This document shows positions 50,747 to 60,452 of a stretch of 64,000 bases of DNA, piece by piece (within the stretch, counting starts at the first letter, position 1; the number at the start of each line of letters is the position of its first letter). Source of the DNA: Porphyrobacter sp. (GTDB taxonomy: Bacteria; Pseudomonadota; Alphaproteobacteria; Sphingomonadales; Sphingomonadaceae). Both the position numbers and the translations under genes were made by a program. The DNA lies in the NCBI GenBank assembly GCA_027533455.1, contig JAPZUC010000002.1, forward strand, positions 434,001-498,000, in the 5' to 3' direction. The notes under the pieces were generated by a model. The model was not told the DNA's origin. It did not search any database and was given only the letters and a program-made list of their open reading frames with translations.

Positions 50747-51531
50747 CTCCGCCAGAACCGGGCCTTGAGCCGGGGCATATCCATCAGGGCATCGAGCGTC
50801 TCGCTCAGGCTTGCAGGGACCTTGCGCCCGTTATGGTTAATTTCGCGTAAGTATTGTTCCGGCGTCGTGCCGAGCATCGGCGCAAGGCCGGTGCCGAAAA
50901 CGAGAACGCGCTGCGGCGCGGCAAGCGCGATGTGATGCATCGTCACCGCGTCCATACCGCTGGCGGCGAGCGCGGGCAGATCGGCCAGCGGCGTGTGCGA
51001 GGGCAGGGCCGCAGCGATATAGACCGCGCTTTCATCAAGGCCCAATGCGGCAATGATATTAGCGAGCAATCGTCCTTGCGGGCCGGAAAGCAGCGCCTCG
51101 CGATCCTCGGCCTCGGGCTGGGGGACCAGCACCATCAGTGCAGCGCCCGCTTGTCCACGCGGCGGAACCCGGGGAAAACCGCGCGCCGCATCCAGCGCGG
51201 GCGTTTCCATCCACCATTGCCGGAAGGCGGCGAGATCGGAAGGGGGCGAATCGCCAAGGAAATCCCGGCGCGCAGGGGCAGATTGGGCAGGCGGGGCAGG
51301 AGACAGAGCCTCGCGGGTGGGCGCAGCTTCCGTGCCTTCGCGCTTCGCAGCAGGCGCATCGGGACGGGCGCGAATACCTGCGCCGCGGGCGACCGCCGGA
51401 GCCGCCTCGGCCCGGTCGCCCAGCCACGTCGTAGCGTCATCCACGAAGTCGCAATCGACCCCGGCCATCTGCCACCAGGCCAGCGCGCTCTCGAATTCTT
51501 GCGCAAGGGAAGGGGCGAGCCGGGTCATCAA
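50719..51531 (-). CDS. Degenerate uracil-DNA glycosylase superfamily protein
   Basis: 270-residue protein whose C-terminal half aligns by eye with family-4 UDGs (LMVLVPQPEAEDREALLSGPQGRLLANIIAALGLD; YIAAALPSHTPLADLPALAA). The GEAPG catalytic motif, the HPSxLLR motif and the four iron-sulfur cysteines are all missing; only one cysteine is present. It is therefore probably not an active glycosylase. The N-terminal 90 residues are Ala/Pro-rich. It overlaps the transglycosylase gene and is likely co-expressed with it. Function unknown. Confidence 0.7.
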   Translation of the reverse strand: MMTRLAPSLAQEFESALAWWQMAGVDCDFVDDATTWLGDRAEAAPAVARGAGIRARPDAPAAKREGTEAAPTREALSPAPPAQSAPARRDFLGDSPPSDLAAFRQWWMETPALDAARGFPRVPPRGQAGAALMVLVPQPEAEDREALLSGPQGRLLANIIAALGLDESAVYIAAALPSHTPLADLPALAASGMDAVTMHHIALAAPQRVLVFGTGLAPMLGTTPEQYLREINHNGRKVPASLSETLDALMDMPRLKARFWRRWMEWSATN

Positions 51532-51655
51532 GGGGTCATACTATCCAACGCGGGTCTTGACTGTCCCCGCCCCCGTTAGCAAGTGGACAGTCAAGGCATT
51601 TCGCCAGACTGTGGCCTTAGCGCGCCAAATACCAACAAGGATCAGGAAAGCCTCG

Positions 51656-53302
51656 ATGAGCGAACGTGAATCAATGCCCTGCGACGTGGTCATTGTCGGC
51701 GGTGGACCGGCCGGGCTTTCCGCAGCGATCCGGTTGAAGCAGATCAACGCCGATCTGGAAGTGATCGTGCTCGAGAAGGGCTCCGAGATTGGCGCGCACA
51801 TCCTGTCGGGCGCGGTGGTCGATCCCAAGGCGCTGGACGAACTGCTCCCCGAATGGCGCGAGCAGGGCTGCCCGATGGCGCAGACCCCGGTGACCGATAA
51901 CTGGCACTGGATGCTCTCCAAGACCGGCAAGTCCTCGATGCCGCACGCGATCATGCCGCCGCTGATGAGCAATTATGGCTGCTACACCGGCAGTCTCGGC
52001 AGCATGACCCGCTGGCTGGCCGAACAGGCGGAAGCGCTGGGCGTGATGGTGTTCCCCGGCTTCCCCGCCGCCGACGTGATGATCGACGAGGAAGGCCGCG
52101 TTGCCGGCGTCATCACGCAAGACATGGGCGTTGCCGCCGATGGCAGCCACAAGGGCGATTACACGCCGGGCATGGAGATCCACGCCAAGTATACGCTGTT
52201 CGCCGAGGGCGCGCGTGGCAACCTGACCAAGCGCATGAAGGCGAAGTACGACCTTGAGGCGAACTGCCAGCCGCAGGTCTATGGCCTCGGCATCAAGGAA
52301 TTGTGGGACATCGATCCCAAGAAGCACAAGCCGGGCCGCGTGATCCACACGCAGGGCTGGCCGCTCACCGAAAGCGATAGCTGGGGCGGGGGCTTCCTCT
52401 ACCATCAGGCGAACGGTCAGGTGGCGCTCGGCTTCGTCACGGCGCTCGATTACAAGAACCCCTGGGTCTCGCCCTATCAGGAATTCCAGCGTTGGAAGAA
52501 CCACCCGGCGATCCGCGAATATCTCGAAGGCGGCAAGCGCGTCAGCTACGGCGCGCGCGCGATTAATGAAGGCGGCTGGCAGTCGGTGCCCAAGCTCGCC
52601 TTCCCCGGAGGCGCGCTGATCGGCTGCGCGGCGGGCTTCGTCAACGTGCCCCGGATCAAGGGCAGCCACACCGCGATGAAGAGCGGGATGCTGGCGGCCG
52701 AGAGCATCGCGGCGGCCATCGCGGCGGGCCACGAGAAGACCGAGCTGATGGATTACGACACGGCAGTGCGCTCCAGCTGGATCGCGACCGAACTGAAGGT
52801 CGTCCAGAACGCCGAGCCTGCGGTCGCCAAGTTCGGCGGCGATATCGGCACGGTGCTGGCGGGCATCGACATGTGGATGCGGACGCTCAAGATCGGCCTG
52901 CCGATTTCGATGAAGCACCACGCCGATTACACCAACACCGGCCGCGCTGATCTCTACCCGAAGATCGACTACCCCAAGCCCGATGGCGTCATCACCTTCG
53001 ACCGCCTCACCAACGTCGCCTACAGCTACACCAACCATGCCGAGGACCAGCCCTGCCACCTGCAGGTGAAGGACCTCGAGCTGCAAAAGGTGAGCGAACT
53101 CGGCGTCTTCGGCGGACCCTCGGCGCGGTACTGCCCGGCGGGGGTCTATGAATGGCTTCAGGAGGCCGACGGGACGCCGAAGTTGCAGATCAACTCGCAG
53201 AACTGCGTCCACTGCAAGACCTGCGACATCAAGGACCCCAACCAGAACATCAACTGGGTGACGCCGGAAGGCGGCGGCGGGCCGAATTATCCGAATATGT
53301 GA
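51656..53302 (+). CDS. etfD: Electron transfer flavoprotein-ubiquinone oxidoreductase
   Basis: 548-residue inner-membrane flavoprotein passing electrons from ETF (fatty-acid and amino-acid oxidation) to ubiquinone. FAD motif VVIVGGGPAGLSAA, membrane/quinone segment, and a C-terminal [4Fe-4S] site with Cys in ARYCPAGVYEW and CVHCKTCDIKDP. ATG 51656 fits the family; a longer upstream frame is antisense to the UDG-like gene. Confidence 0.96.
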   Translation: MSERESMPCDVVIVGGGPAGLSAAIRLKQINADLEVIVLEKGSEIGAHILSGAVVDPKALDELLPEWREQGCPMAQTPVTDNWHWMLSKTGKSSMPHAIMPPLMSNYGCYTGSLGSMTRWLAEQAEALGVMVFPGFPAADVMIDEEGRVAGVITQDMGVAADGSHKGDYTPGMEIHAKYTLFAEGARGNLTKRMKAKYDLEANCQPQVYGLGIKELWDIDPKKHKPGRVIHTQGWPLTESDSWGGGFLYHQANGQVALGFVTALDYKNPWVSPYQEFQRWKNHPAIREYLEGGKRVSYGARAINEGGWQSVPKLAFPGGALIGCAAGFVNVPRIKGSHTAMKSGMLAAESIAAAIAAGHEKTELMDYDTAVRSSWIATELKVVQNAEPAVAKFGGDIGTVLAGIDMWMRTLKIGLPISMKHHADYTNTGRADLYPKIDYPKPDGVITFDRLTNVAYSYTNHAEDQPCHLQVKDLELQKVSELGVFGGPSARYCPAGVYEWLQEADGTPKLQINSQNCVHCKTCDIKDPNQNINWVTPEGGGGPNYPNM

Positions 53303-53311
53303 GGTGTCGTC

Positions 53312-53470
53312 TTGAGCCGGAGCAAACACCAAACTCACCAGAGCGTGTTCGGAGGTAAATCCAAGGCCGAAATCGACTCGATGTTTGCCGAAGGTGACGC
53401 GGACGTGGACGAGTTGTTGGAGAAGCGTCGCCTCAAGCGCGAAGCCAGATCAAATCGCGCGGCCAAGTGA
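53312..53470 (+). CDS. Small charged protein, 52 residues, unknown
   Basis: TTG start with GAGG 7 bases upstream, between etfD and ispE. Its stop overlaps the ispE GTG by 4 bases. The product is highly charged and ends in a basic helix (ELLEKRRLKREARSNRAAK); the N-terminal half is SKHQTHQSVFGGKSKAE. No family recognised. Placement, ribosome site and overlap argue for a real gene. Confidence 0.6.
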   Translation: MSRSKHQTHQSVFGGKSKAEIDSMFAEGDADVDELLEKRRLKREARSNRAAK

Positions 53471-54270
53471 CCACGACCGAAACCGCCTACGCCAAGATCA
53501 ACCTCGCGCTGCATGTCCGCAGGCGGCGGGAGGACGAGTATCACGAGCTTGAGACTCTGTTCGCCTTCGTCGATGCGGGCGATGTGCTGAGTGCGTCGCC
53601 TGCCGCTGCTGACAGCGTCACCACACTGGGCGAGTTTGCGGGGGTGCTCGACAATCCCTTCGACAACCTCGTCTCCCGCGCGCTGAACGCTCTCCCTCGC
53701 CCTCAGGGGCTCGCGGTGACGCTGGAGAAGAACCTCCCCGTTGCGGCTGGTCTCGGCGGCGGGTCGGCGGATGCGGGGGCGGTTTTTCGCATCGTCGAGG
53801 CATTGCACGGCTTGCCGGACGGTTGGCAGGCGCGCGCGGCGAAGCTCGGCGCGGATGTGCCCGCCTGCGTCCTCAGCCGCACCCATATCGGCCTCGGCAC
53901 CGGCACCGAGCAGGTCGATGTCGAGGATGACCTCGCCGGAACCCCCGTCCTGCTGGTCAACCCGCGCGTGCCGCTCTCCACCGGGCCGGTGTTCAAGGCG
54001 TGGGACGGGCAGGACCGCGGCGCGCTCCCCGAAGGCTCTGCCTCGAAGATCGCAAGGGAAGGGCGAAACGATCTCGAAGCCCCCGCCATTAGCCTCTGCC
54101 CGGTGATCGCCGAGGTGCTGGCGGCGCTGCAAGCCACAAACCCGGGGCTCGCCCGCATGTCCGGCTCGGGCGCGACCTGCTTTGCGCTCTACGGCACCCC
54201 GGAGGCCCGCGATGCGGCGGCGGCGGCGATGCCTGCCGGGTGGTGGACAATGGCAGGGCGGCTGCGGTGA
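53467..54270 (+). CDS. ispE: 4-diphosphocytidyl-2-C-methyl-D-erythritol kinase
   Basis: GHMP kinase of the MEP isoprenoid pathway. 267 residues: AYAKINLALHV, ATP loop PVAAGLGGGSADAGA, and C-terminal RMSGSGATCFALYG. GTG start. Slightly short for the family but complete. Coupled at its end by GTGA overlap to the amidohydrolase gene. Confidence 0.95.
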   Translation: MTTTETAYAKINLALHVRRRREDEYHELETLFAFVDAGDVLSASPAAADSVTTLGEFAGVLDNPFDNLVSRALNALPRPQGLAVTLEKNLPVAAGLGGGSADAGAVFRIVEALHGLPDGWQARAAKLGADVPACVLSRTHIGLGTGTEQVDVEDDLAGTPVLLVNPRVPLSTGPVFKAWDGQDRGALPEGSASKIAREGRNDLEAPAISLCPVIAEVLAALQATNPGLARMSGSGATCFALYGTPEARDAAAAAMPAGWWTMAGRLR

Positions 54271-54983
54271 GCGAGGTCTTCCGCCAAGTCGGCACACCAA
54301 CCCCCGGCGGGATCGTCTGCACCGCTGACCACGCCTCGAACCACGTGCCTGCCGACATCCCCCTCGGCATCCCCGAACGCCTGCTGCACGAACACATCGC
54401 GGTCGACATCGGCACCGCAGCCATCGCGGAAATCCTTTCTTATAATCACGGCATCCCCGCCCACATCGCCGCCGTCAGCCGCCTTGTGTGCGACCTCAAC
54501 CGCGAAGAGAACGCGCCGGGCCTCGTTCCCGAAGCGAGCGACGGCCATGCGATCCCCGGCAATGTCGGCGCGGACAGGGAAGAGCGGCTCAACCGTTTCC
54601 ACCGCCCATATCACGAGGCTTTAGCCGAATGGCTGGCGGCATCGGAGCCAGCACTCATCCTCTCGCTCCACTCCTTCACCCCGAGGCTCGAAACCTCGGA
54701 CGCGGCCCGTCCTTGGGAGGTGGGCGTGCTCTACAATACGGACGACCGCGCCGCCCGCATCGCCATCCCGCTGCTCGCGGCGGAGGGGCTGAATGTCGGC
54801 GACAACCTTCCCTATTCGGGCCGTGATCTCAACTACACGATGAACCGCCATGCCGAGGGCGAGGGCCGTGCCTCTCTAGGCATCGAGCTGCGACAGGACC
54901 TTGTGGCGACGCCCGCTGACCACGCTCGATATGCCGCGATATTGGCAGATATTGCGCAAAGGGTTGCGTCTGCGCTCGCCTGA
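54267..54983 (+). CDS. N-formylglutamate amidohydrolase family protein
   Basis: 238-residue hydrolase. [50 protein letters not shown] and GIELRQDLV are the motifs of the FGase family, which includes histidine-degradation HutG. Zinc ligands are the histidines and Glu in these. No hut genes nearby, so the substrate may differ. GTG 54267 overlaps the ispE stop; an upstream GTG at 54240 is unlikely. Confidence 0.9.
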   Translation: MSEVFRQVGTPTPGGIVCTADHASNHVPADIPLGIPERLLHEHIAVDIGTAAIAEILSYNHGIPAHIAAVSRLVCDLNREENAPGLVPEASDGHAIPGNVGADREERLNRFHRPYHEALAEWLAASEPALILSLHSFTPRLETSDAARPWEVGVLYNTDDRAARIAIPLLAAEGLNVGDNLPYSGRDLNYTMNRHAEGEGRASLGIELRQDLVATPADHARYAAILADIAQRVASALA

Positions 54984-55024
54984 AGGCAAGGGCGTTTCGC
55001 AAATTGCCTTCAACGGGAAATCTT

Positions 55025-56746
55025 ATGTCGCAGAAGTTTGACAAGTCGAAGCTCCCCAGCCGCCACGTCTCGGTCGGCCCGGAGCGCGCGCCGCACCGCT
55101 CCTATTACTTCGCGATGGGCATGACCGAGGAAGAGATCGCCGCGCCCTTCGTCGGCGTGGTCAGCGCTGGCAACGATTCGGCGCCGTGCAACACCACCCT
55201 CAACGCCCAGGCCGATATCTGCCGCGAGGGCGTGATTGCTGGCGGCGGCACCCCGCGCCGGTTCAACACCATCACCGTCACCGATGGCATCGCGATGGGC
55301 CACCAGGGCATGAAGTCCTCGCTGATCAGCCGCGAGATCATCGCGGATTCCATCGAGGTCTCCGTCCGGGGCCATTGTTATGACGCGCTTGTTGGCTTTG
55401 CGGGCTGCGACAAGAGCCTGCCCGGCATGATGATGGCGATGCTGCGCCTCAACGTGCCCTCGATCTTCGTCTATGGCGGCTCGATCCTTCCCGGCACCCA
55501 CCGCGGCAATGACGTGACCGTGGTCGACGTGTTCGAGGCGGTCGGCCAGTACGCCGCCGGTAACTGCCCGCTGACCGAGTTGATCGCATTGGAAAAGGTC
55601 GCCTGCCCCGGTCACGGCGCCTGCGGCGGCCAGTTCACCGCCAACACCATGGCCTGCGTCGGCGAGGCCATCGGATTGTCCCTGCCCAACAGCAACATGA
55701 CCCCTGCTCCTTTCAGGTCGCGCGATGACATCGCAGTGGCTGCGGGCAAGCAGGTAATGGAGCTTGTCGCCCGCAACCTGCGCCCGCGCGACATTTGCAC
55801 CCGCGAGGCTTTCATGAACGCGGCGCGCGTTGTTGCGGCCACCGGCGGCTCGACGAATGCGGCACTCCACCTGCCCGCAATGGCGAGCGAAGCGGGGATC
55901 GACTTCGACTTGTTCGACGTGGCTGAAGTCTTCAAATCAACACCTTACATCGCAGACTTGAAGCCGGGTGGAAAGTATGTTGCCAAGGACATGCACGAGG
56001 CTGGCGGAGTCTATATGGCGATGAAGACGCTGCTCGATGGCGGGTTCATCGATCCCAACCCCATCACCGTCACTGGCAAGACCATCGGCGAAAACCTCGA
56101 AGAGATCACCTGGAACCCCGATCAGAAGGTGTTCTACGATGTGAAGACCCCGATCACGCCGACCGGCGGCGTGGTGGGCCTGAAGGGCTCGCTCGCTCCC
56201 GATGGCGCGATTGTGAAGGTGGCTGGCTTGGCGCGCCTCCAGTTCTCCGGCCCCGCTCGCGTGTTCGACTGCGAGGAAGAGGCTTTCGCCGCGGTCGAGC
56301 AGCGCGACATCGCCGAAGGCTGCGTGATCGTCATCCGCAACGAAGGTCCCAAGGGCGGCCCCGGCATGCGCGAAATGCTCTCCACCACCGCGGCGCTTTA
56401 CGGACAGGGCATGGGCGAGAAGGTCGCGCTGATCACCGACGGGCGCTTCTCGGGCGCGACGCGGGGCTTCTGCATCGGCCATGTCGGCCCGGAAGCGGCC
56501 GATTGCGGCCCCATCGCGCTGGTCGAGAATGGCGATATCATCACGATCGATGCGGTGGCCGGCACCATCGACCTCGAAGTGGCCGAGGACGTCCTCGAAG
56601 AGCGCCGTGCCAAGTGGCAGCCGCGCACCAATGATTACCAGTCCGGCGCGCTGTGGCGCTACCAGCAGGTCGTCGGCAAGGCGCGCTACGGGGCGCTCAC
56701 CCATCCGGGAGCCAAGGCGGAAACCCATGTCTTTGCGGATATCTAG
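55025..56746 (+). CDS. ilvD: Dihydroxy-acid dehydratase
   Basis: 573-residue Fe-S dehydratase of branched-chain amino-acid synthesis. Cluster and active-site cysteines appear in [21 protein letters not shown] and [16 protein letters not shown]; the C-terminal barrel contains [13 protein letters not shown] and [15 protein letters not shown] 55025 is preferred; the upstream extension has no family similarity. The last 20 bases overlap the following lipoprotein gene. Confidence 0.97.
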   Translation: MSQKFDKSKLPSRHVSVGPERAPHRSYYFAMGMTEEEIAAPFVGVVSAGNDSAPCNTTLNAQADICREGVIAGGGTPRRFNTITVTDGIAMGHQGMKSSLISREIIADSIEVSVRGHCYDALVGFAGCDKSLPGMMMAMLRLNVPSIFVYGGSILPGTHRGNDVTVVDVFEAVGQYAAGNCPLTELIALEKVACPGHGACGGQFTANTMACVGEAIGLSLPNSNMTPAPFRSRDDIAVAAGKQVMELVARNLRPRDICTREAFMNAARVVAATGGSTNAALHLPAMASEAGIDFDLFDVAEVFKSTPYIADLKPGGKYVAKDMHEAGGVYMAMKTLLDGGFIDPNPITVTGKTIGENLEEITWNPDQKVFYDVKTPITPTGGVVGLKGSLAPDGAIVKVAGLARLQFSGPARVFDCEEEAFAAVEQRDIAEGCVIVIRNEGPKGGPGMREMLSTTAALYGQGMGEKVALITDGRFSGATRGFCIGHVGPEAADCGPIALVENGDIITIDAVAGTIDLEVAEDVLEERRAKWQPRTNDYQSGALWRYQQVVGKARYGALTHPGAKAETHVFADI

Positions 56747-57074
56747 CGCGCTTGTGGGCTTGGGCTTGCTGGCAGGCTGCGGGGGAACAAGTCCGCCGCC
56801 TGAGGGCGAAACCATCGAATGCGCCATCGGCGAGGGGGCAGCGTTCGCATCGGCCTGCACGCTCGAGCGTGTGGCCTGGACGCAGGAGATCATCCTTCAT
56901 CATCCCGATGGCGGTTTCCGCAGGCTTGCCTTCGATCCCGCAAGCGGCGCGCTCGCTCCGCTCGATGGGGCCGACCCGGTGATCATCGAACCGGGCGAGG
57001 GCCCATTGCAATTCGCCATCGGCGCGGACCGCTATCGGATCCCGCGTGAACCGGCAACTGCGCCAACACCGTGA
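56727..57074 (+). CDS. Small lipoprotein, unknown
   Basis: 115-residue protein with lipoprotein signal ([10 protein letters not shown], Cys18) and a short beta-rich domain ([20 protein letters not shown]). One internal Cys pair (IECAIGE, SACTLE) may form a disulfide. It lies between ilvD and nnr with overlaps at both ends (20 and 4 bases), so it is part of that transcription unit. No recognised family. Confidence 0.75.
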   Translation: MSLRISSALVGLGLLAGCGGTSPPPEGETIECAIGEGAAFASACTLERVAWTQEIILHHPDGGFRRLAFDPASGALAPLDGADPVIIEPGEGPLQFAIGADRYRIPREPATAPTP

Positions 57075-58462
57075 CCGCCGCGCAGGTCCTCACCGCCGAA
57101 CAGATGCGTGCTGCCGAGCAGGCGCTGTTCGACGCGGGGACCTCGGTTTCCGACCTGATGGAGATCGCAGCCGGCGGCGCGGCGGAGTGGATCCGGCGCG
57201 TGGCGGCAGGGCGTTCTGTCACGGTGCTGTGCGGCCCCGGCAACAATGGCGGGGACGGCTATGTGATTGCCCGGCGCCTGCGCGAGGCGGTCAATGCGGT
57301 GACGGTGATCGCCCCCCTCGATCCGGCCACCGATGCCGCGCAGGAAGCGCGACGCCGCTGGGACGGGCCTGTCAGCACCTCGGGCAACGCGCAGGGCGAT
57401 GTCTTCGTTGATTGCCTGTTCGGTTCGGGCCTGGCCCGCCCGCTGGTTGCCGAGCACGCGCTGCTGCTGCGCGATCTGGCGGCGCAGCATCGTTACCGGG
57501 TCGCGGTGGATGTGCCCTCGGGCATCGCCAGCGACAGCGGCGCGGTGCTGAACGAGCGGCTTCCCGCCTTCGACCTCACGCTGGCGCTCGGCGCGTGGAA
57601 GTTCGCGCATTGGGCGCTGCCGGGGCGCGAGTTGATGGGGCAGAAGCGGCTTGTCCCCATCGGCATTGCAGCCGTGGAAGGCGCGGCGCAGCTCGTCGAG
57701 CGTCCCAGCATCGCAGCGCCTGCCACCGACAGCCACAAATACCGCCGCGGCCTGCTCGGGATCGTTGCGGGCGCGATGCCCGGAGCGAGCCTGCTGGCCG
57801 CCGCTGCCGCCCAGCACGCAGGCGCTGGCTATGTGAAGCTTCTTGCACCCGCCGCCGATCCGCGAACGCCGCCCGATGTGGTGACCGACACCGCCCCCCT
57901 CCCAGAGGCTCTGAGGGACCCGCGGCTCGCGGCCGTGCTGGTCGGCCCGGGCCTCGGGCGTGACTCGGCGGCAGAGGCTGCGCTGGGAGAGTCGCTGCGC
58001 CTCCCATGCGCCCTCGTGATCGATGCCGATGCGCTGATGCTGCTCGGTCCCGAGCACCTCCCTCGGCAGGACAAACCGATCCTCGCCACGCCTCATGATG
58101 GCGAGCTGGAAACCCTGTGCCGCAGCTTCGGCGTCATCGCCGAGGGGCGGCGTGCCCGGGCGCTTGCCTTGGCGCGGGTGAGCGGGATGGTGGTGCTGGC
58201 GAAAGGCCCGGACACCTGTGTGGCTGCGCCCGGCGGGCGGCTCGCGCTGGCTGCCCCTGCGCCAAGCTGGCTGTCTGTTGCGGGTACAGGCGACGTCCTC
58301 GCCGGGATCGCGGCGAGCCGGATGGCCACCGGCGCCGATCCCTTTGCCGCCGCTTGCGAGGCGGTGTGGCTCCATTCCGAGGCCGCGCGCCTGGCGGGAT
58401 CGGCCTTTACGCCTTCGCAGCTTGCCGAACAGGTGTTCGAGGCGCTAGCGGCGGCGCTGTGA
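57071..58462 (+). CDS. nnr: Bifunctional NAD(P)H-hydrate epimerase and dehydratase
   Basis: 463-residue repair enzyme for damaged NAD(P)H. N-terminal epimerase (YjeF_N) with GPGNNGGDGYVIARRL, C-terminal ADP/ATP-dependent dehydratase with VGPGLGRDSA and SVAGTGDVLAGI. GTG start overlapping the upstream lipoprotein. The downstream methyltransferase starts inside its stop (GTGA). Confidence 0.95.
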   Translation: MTAAQVLTAEQMRAAEQALFDAGTSVSDLMEIAAGGAAEWIRRVAAGRSVTVLCGPGNNGGDGYVIARRLREAVNAVTVIAPLDPATDAAQEARRRWDGPVSTSGNAQGDVFVDCLFGSGLARPLVAEHALLLRDLAAQHRYRVAVDVPSGIASDSGAVLNERLPAFDLTLALGAWKFAHWALPGRELMGQKRLVPIGIAAVEGAAQLVERPSIAAPATDSHKYRRGLLGIVAGAMPGASLLAAAAAQHAGAGYVKLLAPAADPRTPPDVVTDTAPLPEALRDPRLAAVLVGPGLGRDSAAEAALGESLRLPCALVIDADALMLLGPEHLPRQDKPILATPHDGELETLCRSFGVIAEGRRARALALARVSGMVVLAKGPDTCVAAPGGRLALAAPAPSWLSVAGTGDVLAGIAASRMATGADPFAAACEAVWLHSEAARLAGSAFTPSQLAEQVFEALAAAL

Positions 58463-59667
58463 ACATCGATCAAGCCTCTGGCGAACCCATCATCCGTCTC
58501 GCTGCCAAGGGCGACGGGGTCACCGTATCTGGCCGCCATGTGAACGGCGGCGTGCCCGGCGACGCGGTCGACGCCGACGGCACGCTCATTCCGGGACCGC
58601 ATCACCAGACGCCCCCTTGTCGCCATTTCGCGGCTTGCGGCGGGTGCCAATTGCAGCACGCGGACGACACGGTGCTGGGCGATTTCGTTCGCGACCGGGT
58701 GCTGAATGCAGCGAAGGGGCAGGGGCTCGACCCAGAGAAATTGCTTCCTGTTCACCTCTCGCCCCCGCATTCGCGCCGCCGCGCGGGGCTGCACGGATTG
58801 CGCACCGCCAAGGGCGCCGTTCTCGGTTACCGCGAGGGCGGGTCGCACCGTGTTGTCGACCTGGCCGAATGTCCGGTGCTGCACCCTGCGCTTGCAGGGT
58901 TGATCGCGCCCTTGCGCAAGTTTGTGGCCGCGCATGGCCCCAAGGCTATGGTTGGCATCGACCTGACGCTCGCCGATCAGGGGGTCGAGGCGAGCTTCTC
59001 GCAGTTCCCGATCGAGGGGCTGACGGCGACCGAAGCGGCGCTCGATTTTGCGCGGGATCAGGGGCTTGCGCGGCTTTCTTTCGATCAGGGCTATGGTGCA
59101 GAGACGATGTGGGAGCCGGAGCCGGTAACGGTGACTCTGGCGGGCGTGCCGGTCGGATTGCCGCCGGGTGCATTCCTTCAGGCGACACAGGATGCTGAAA
59201 GCCTGATGGCTGCCGATGCCACGGCCTGGCTCGAAGGATCGCGGTTGGTAGCCGATCTGTTCGCGGGGCTGGGCACCTTCGCTTTCGCCTTGCGAGAAGG
59301 GCGCAAGGTGCTCGCGGTGGAAGCCGAGCGGGCAGCGCACTTCGCCTGCAAGTCTGCCGGGGCAAGGACGGCAGGTCAGGTGCTGGCCTTGCACCGTGAC
59401 CTCTTCCGCTCGCCGCTCATGCCGGACGAACTGAACCGTTTCGATGCCGTTCTGCTCGATCCCCCGCGCGCCGGTGCCCGGGCACAAATCGCTGAAATCG
59501 CGGCGAGCACGCTGGGGCGGGTGGTCTATGTCAGCTGCAACCCTTCAAGCTGGGCGCGGGATGCGGCGACGCTGGCGGAGGCCGGGTTCCGGCTCGTGAA
59601 ACTGCGCCCCGTCGGCCAGTTTCGCTGGTCGACCCATGTCGAGTTAGTGAGCCTTTTCGAGCGTTAG
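58459..59667 (+). CDS. RlmD-type 23S rRNA (uracil-5-)-methyltransferase
   Basis: 402-residue TrmA/RumA-family m5U RNA methyltransferase. Fe-S cysteines CRHFAACGGCQ and a later ECP; SAM and catalytic motifs DLFAGLGTFA, LLDPPRAG and VYVSCNPSSWARD (nucleophile Cys). Only a shortened TRAM-like N-terminus. GTG start coupled to nnr. The stop overlaps the convergent hydrolase stop by 4 bases. Confidence 0.92.
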   Translation: MNIDQASGEPIIRLAAKGDGVTVSGRHVNGGVPGDAVDADGTLIPGPHHQTPPCRHFAACGGCQLQHADDTVLGDFVRDRVLNAAKGQGLDPEKLLPVHLSPPHSRRRAGLHGLRTAKGAVLGYREGGSHRVVDLAECPVLHPALAGLIAPLRKFVAAHGPKAMVGIDLTLADQGVEASFSQFPIEGLTATEAALDFARDQGLARLSFDQGYGAETMWEPEPVTVTLAGVPVGLPPGAFLQATQDAESLMAADATAWLEGSRLVADLFAGLGTFAFALREGRKVLAVEAERAAHFACKSAGARTAGQVLALHRDLFRSPLMPDELNRFDAVLLDPPRAGARAQIAEIAASTLGRVVYVSCNPSSWARDAATLAEAGFRLVKLRPVGQFRWSTHVELVSLFER

Positions 59668-60452
59668 GTACGAAGCATTTCAAGCAGTTGCGATTCAAGC
59701 CATGCCATGTGCGCAGGTTCGACATAGGCGTGGCTAGCGCCCTCGCAGCGGCGAATGTGGTGGTCGTCTTTGTCCCACGCGGCTTCGAACATCTCCGCGG
59801 TGCGGTCGGCGGTTGCCAGAAGGATCCGCACCGGACCGCCAAATTCGGCCAGACCTGCCGTCATGTCAGTCGCGAGGCTCGAGGGCGGGGGCGAGGGGCG
59901 CAGCGCGTGGATCATGCCGCGCGCAAGTTTCCCTAGGTTGACACCTCCGGTGGCCAAGCGGATGACTTCGCGCGGGTTTTTCAGCTTCTCGCGATAGCGT
60001 GCGCGTACGGCGGCGGGTGGCCGGGTCTCGCCTGCCGAACTGCTGATGTTCTGCTCTATGGTCCACCGGTTCGAAAGCACGAGCGCATCCACGCCCGCGC
60101 CTTTCGCCAACATCAACGCCGAGGCCGCGTCGCAATTGCCGAAAGCGACTACCCGGCAGATCTGCGGCACCATGCCCCGAAGGGCGTCGATTGCGGCGCT
60201 CACATCCTTGGCGCTGTGACGGAACTCGCGGTTCTCGCCCTCGCTGTCGCCGATCCCGCGGCGGTCGAAACGGAACACCGGGTAGCCCGCTGCGGCAATC
60301 CTTGCCGCCAGCATCGCCTGTCCGCCGAAAGCGCCGGAGCGGATTTCGTTGCCGCCGCTTACGATCAGAAGGCCGGTGGTGCCGGGCGCGGTGTCGAGCG
60401 TGCCCGCCAGCGTCAGACTGCAGCAGGCAAAGGTGTGCGAAAGGCGGATCAT
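59664..60452 (-). CDS. Hydrolase 1, exosortase A system-associated
   Basis: 262-residue alpha/beta hydrolase of the exosortase-A (EpsH/XrtA) gene neighbourhood. GLLIVSGGNEIRSGAFGGQ, FRFDRRGIGDSEGENREF and CEGASHAYVE match this family. At the nucleophile elbow the sequence is FGNCDAASAL, with Cys rather than the Ser of GxSxG. Its start overlaps hydrolase 2 by 4 bases. Catalytic role in EPS or PEP-CTERM processing is not established. Confidence 0.88.
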   Translation of the reverse strand: MIRLSHTFACCSLTLAGTLDTAPGTTGLLIVSGGNEIRSGAFGGQAMLAARIAAAGYPVFRFDRRGIGDSEGENREFRHSAKDVSAAIDALRGMVPQICRVVAFGNCDAASALMLAKGAGVDALVLSNRWTIEQNISSSAGETRPPAAVRARYREKLKNPREVIRLATGGVNLGKLARGMIHALRPSPPPSSLATDMTAGLAEFGGPVRILLATADRTAEMFEAAWDKDDHHIRRCEGASHAYVEPAHMAWLESQLLEMLRT

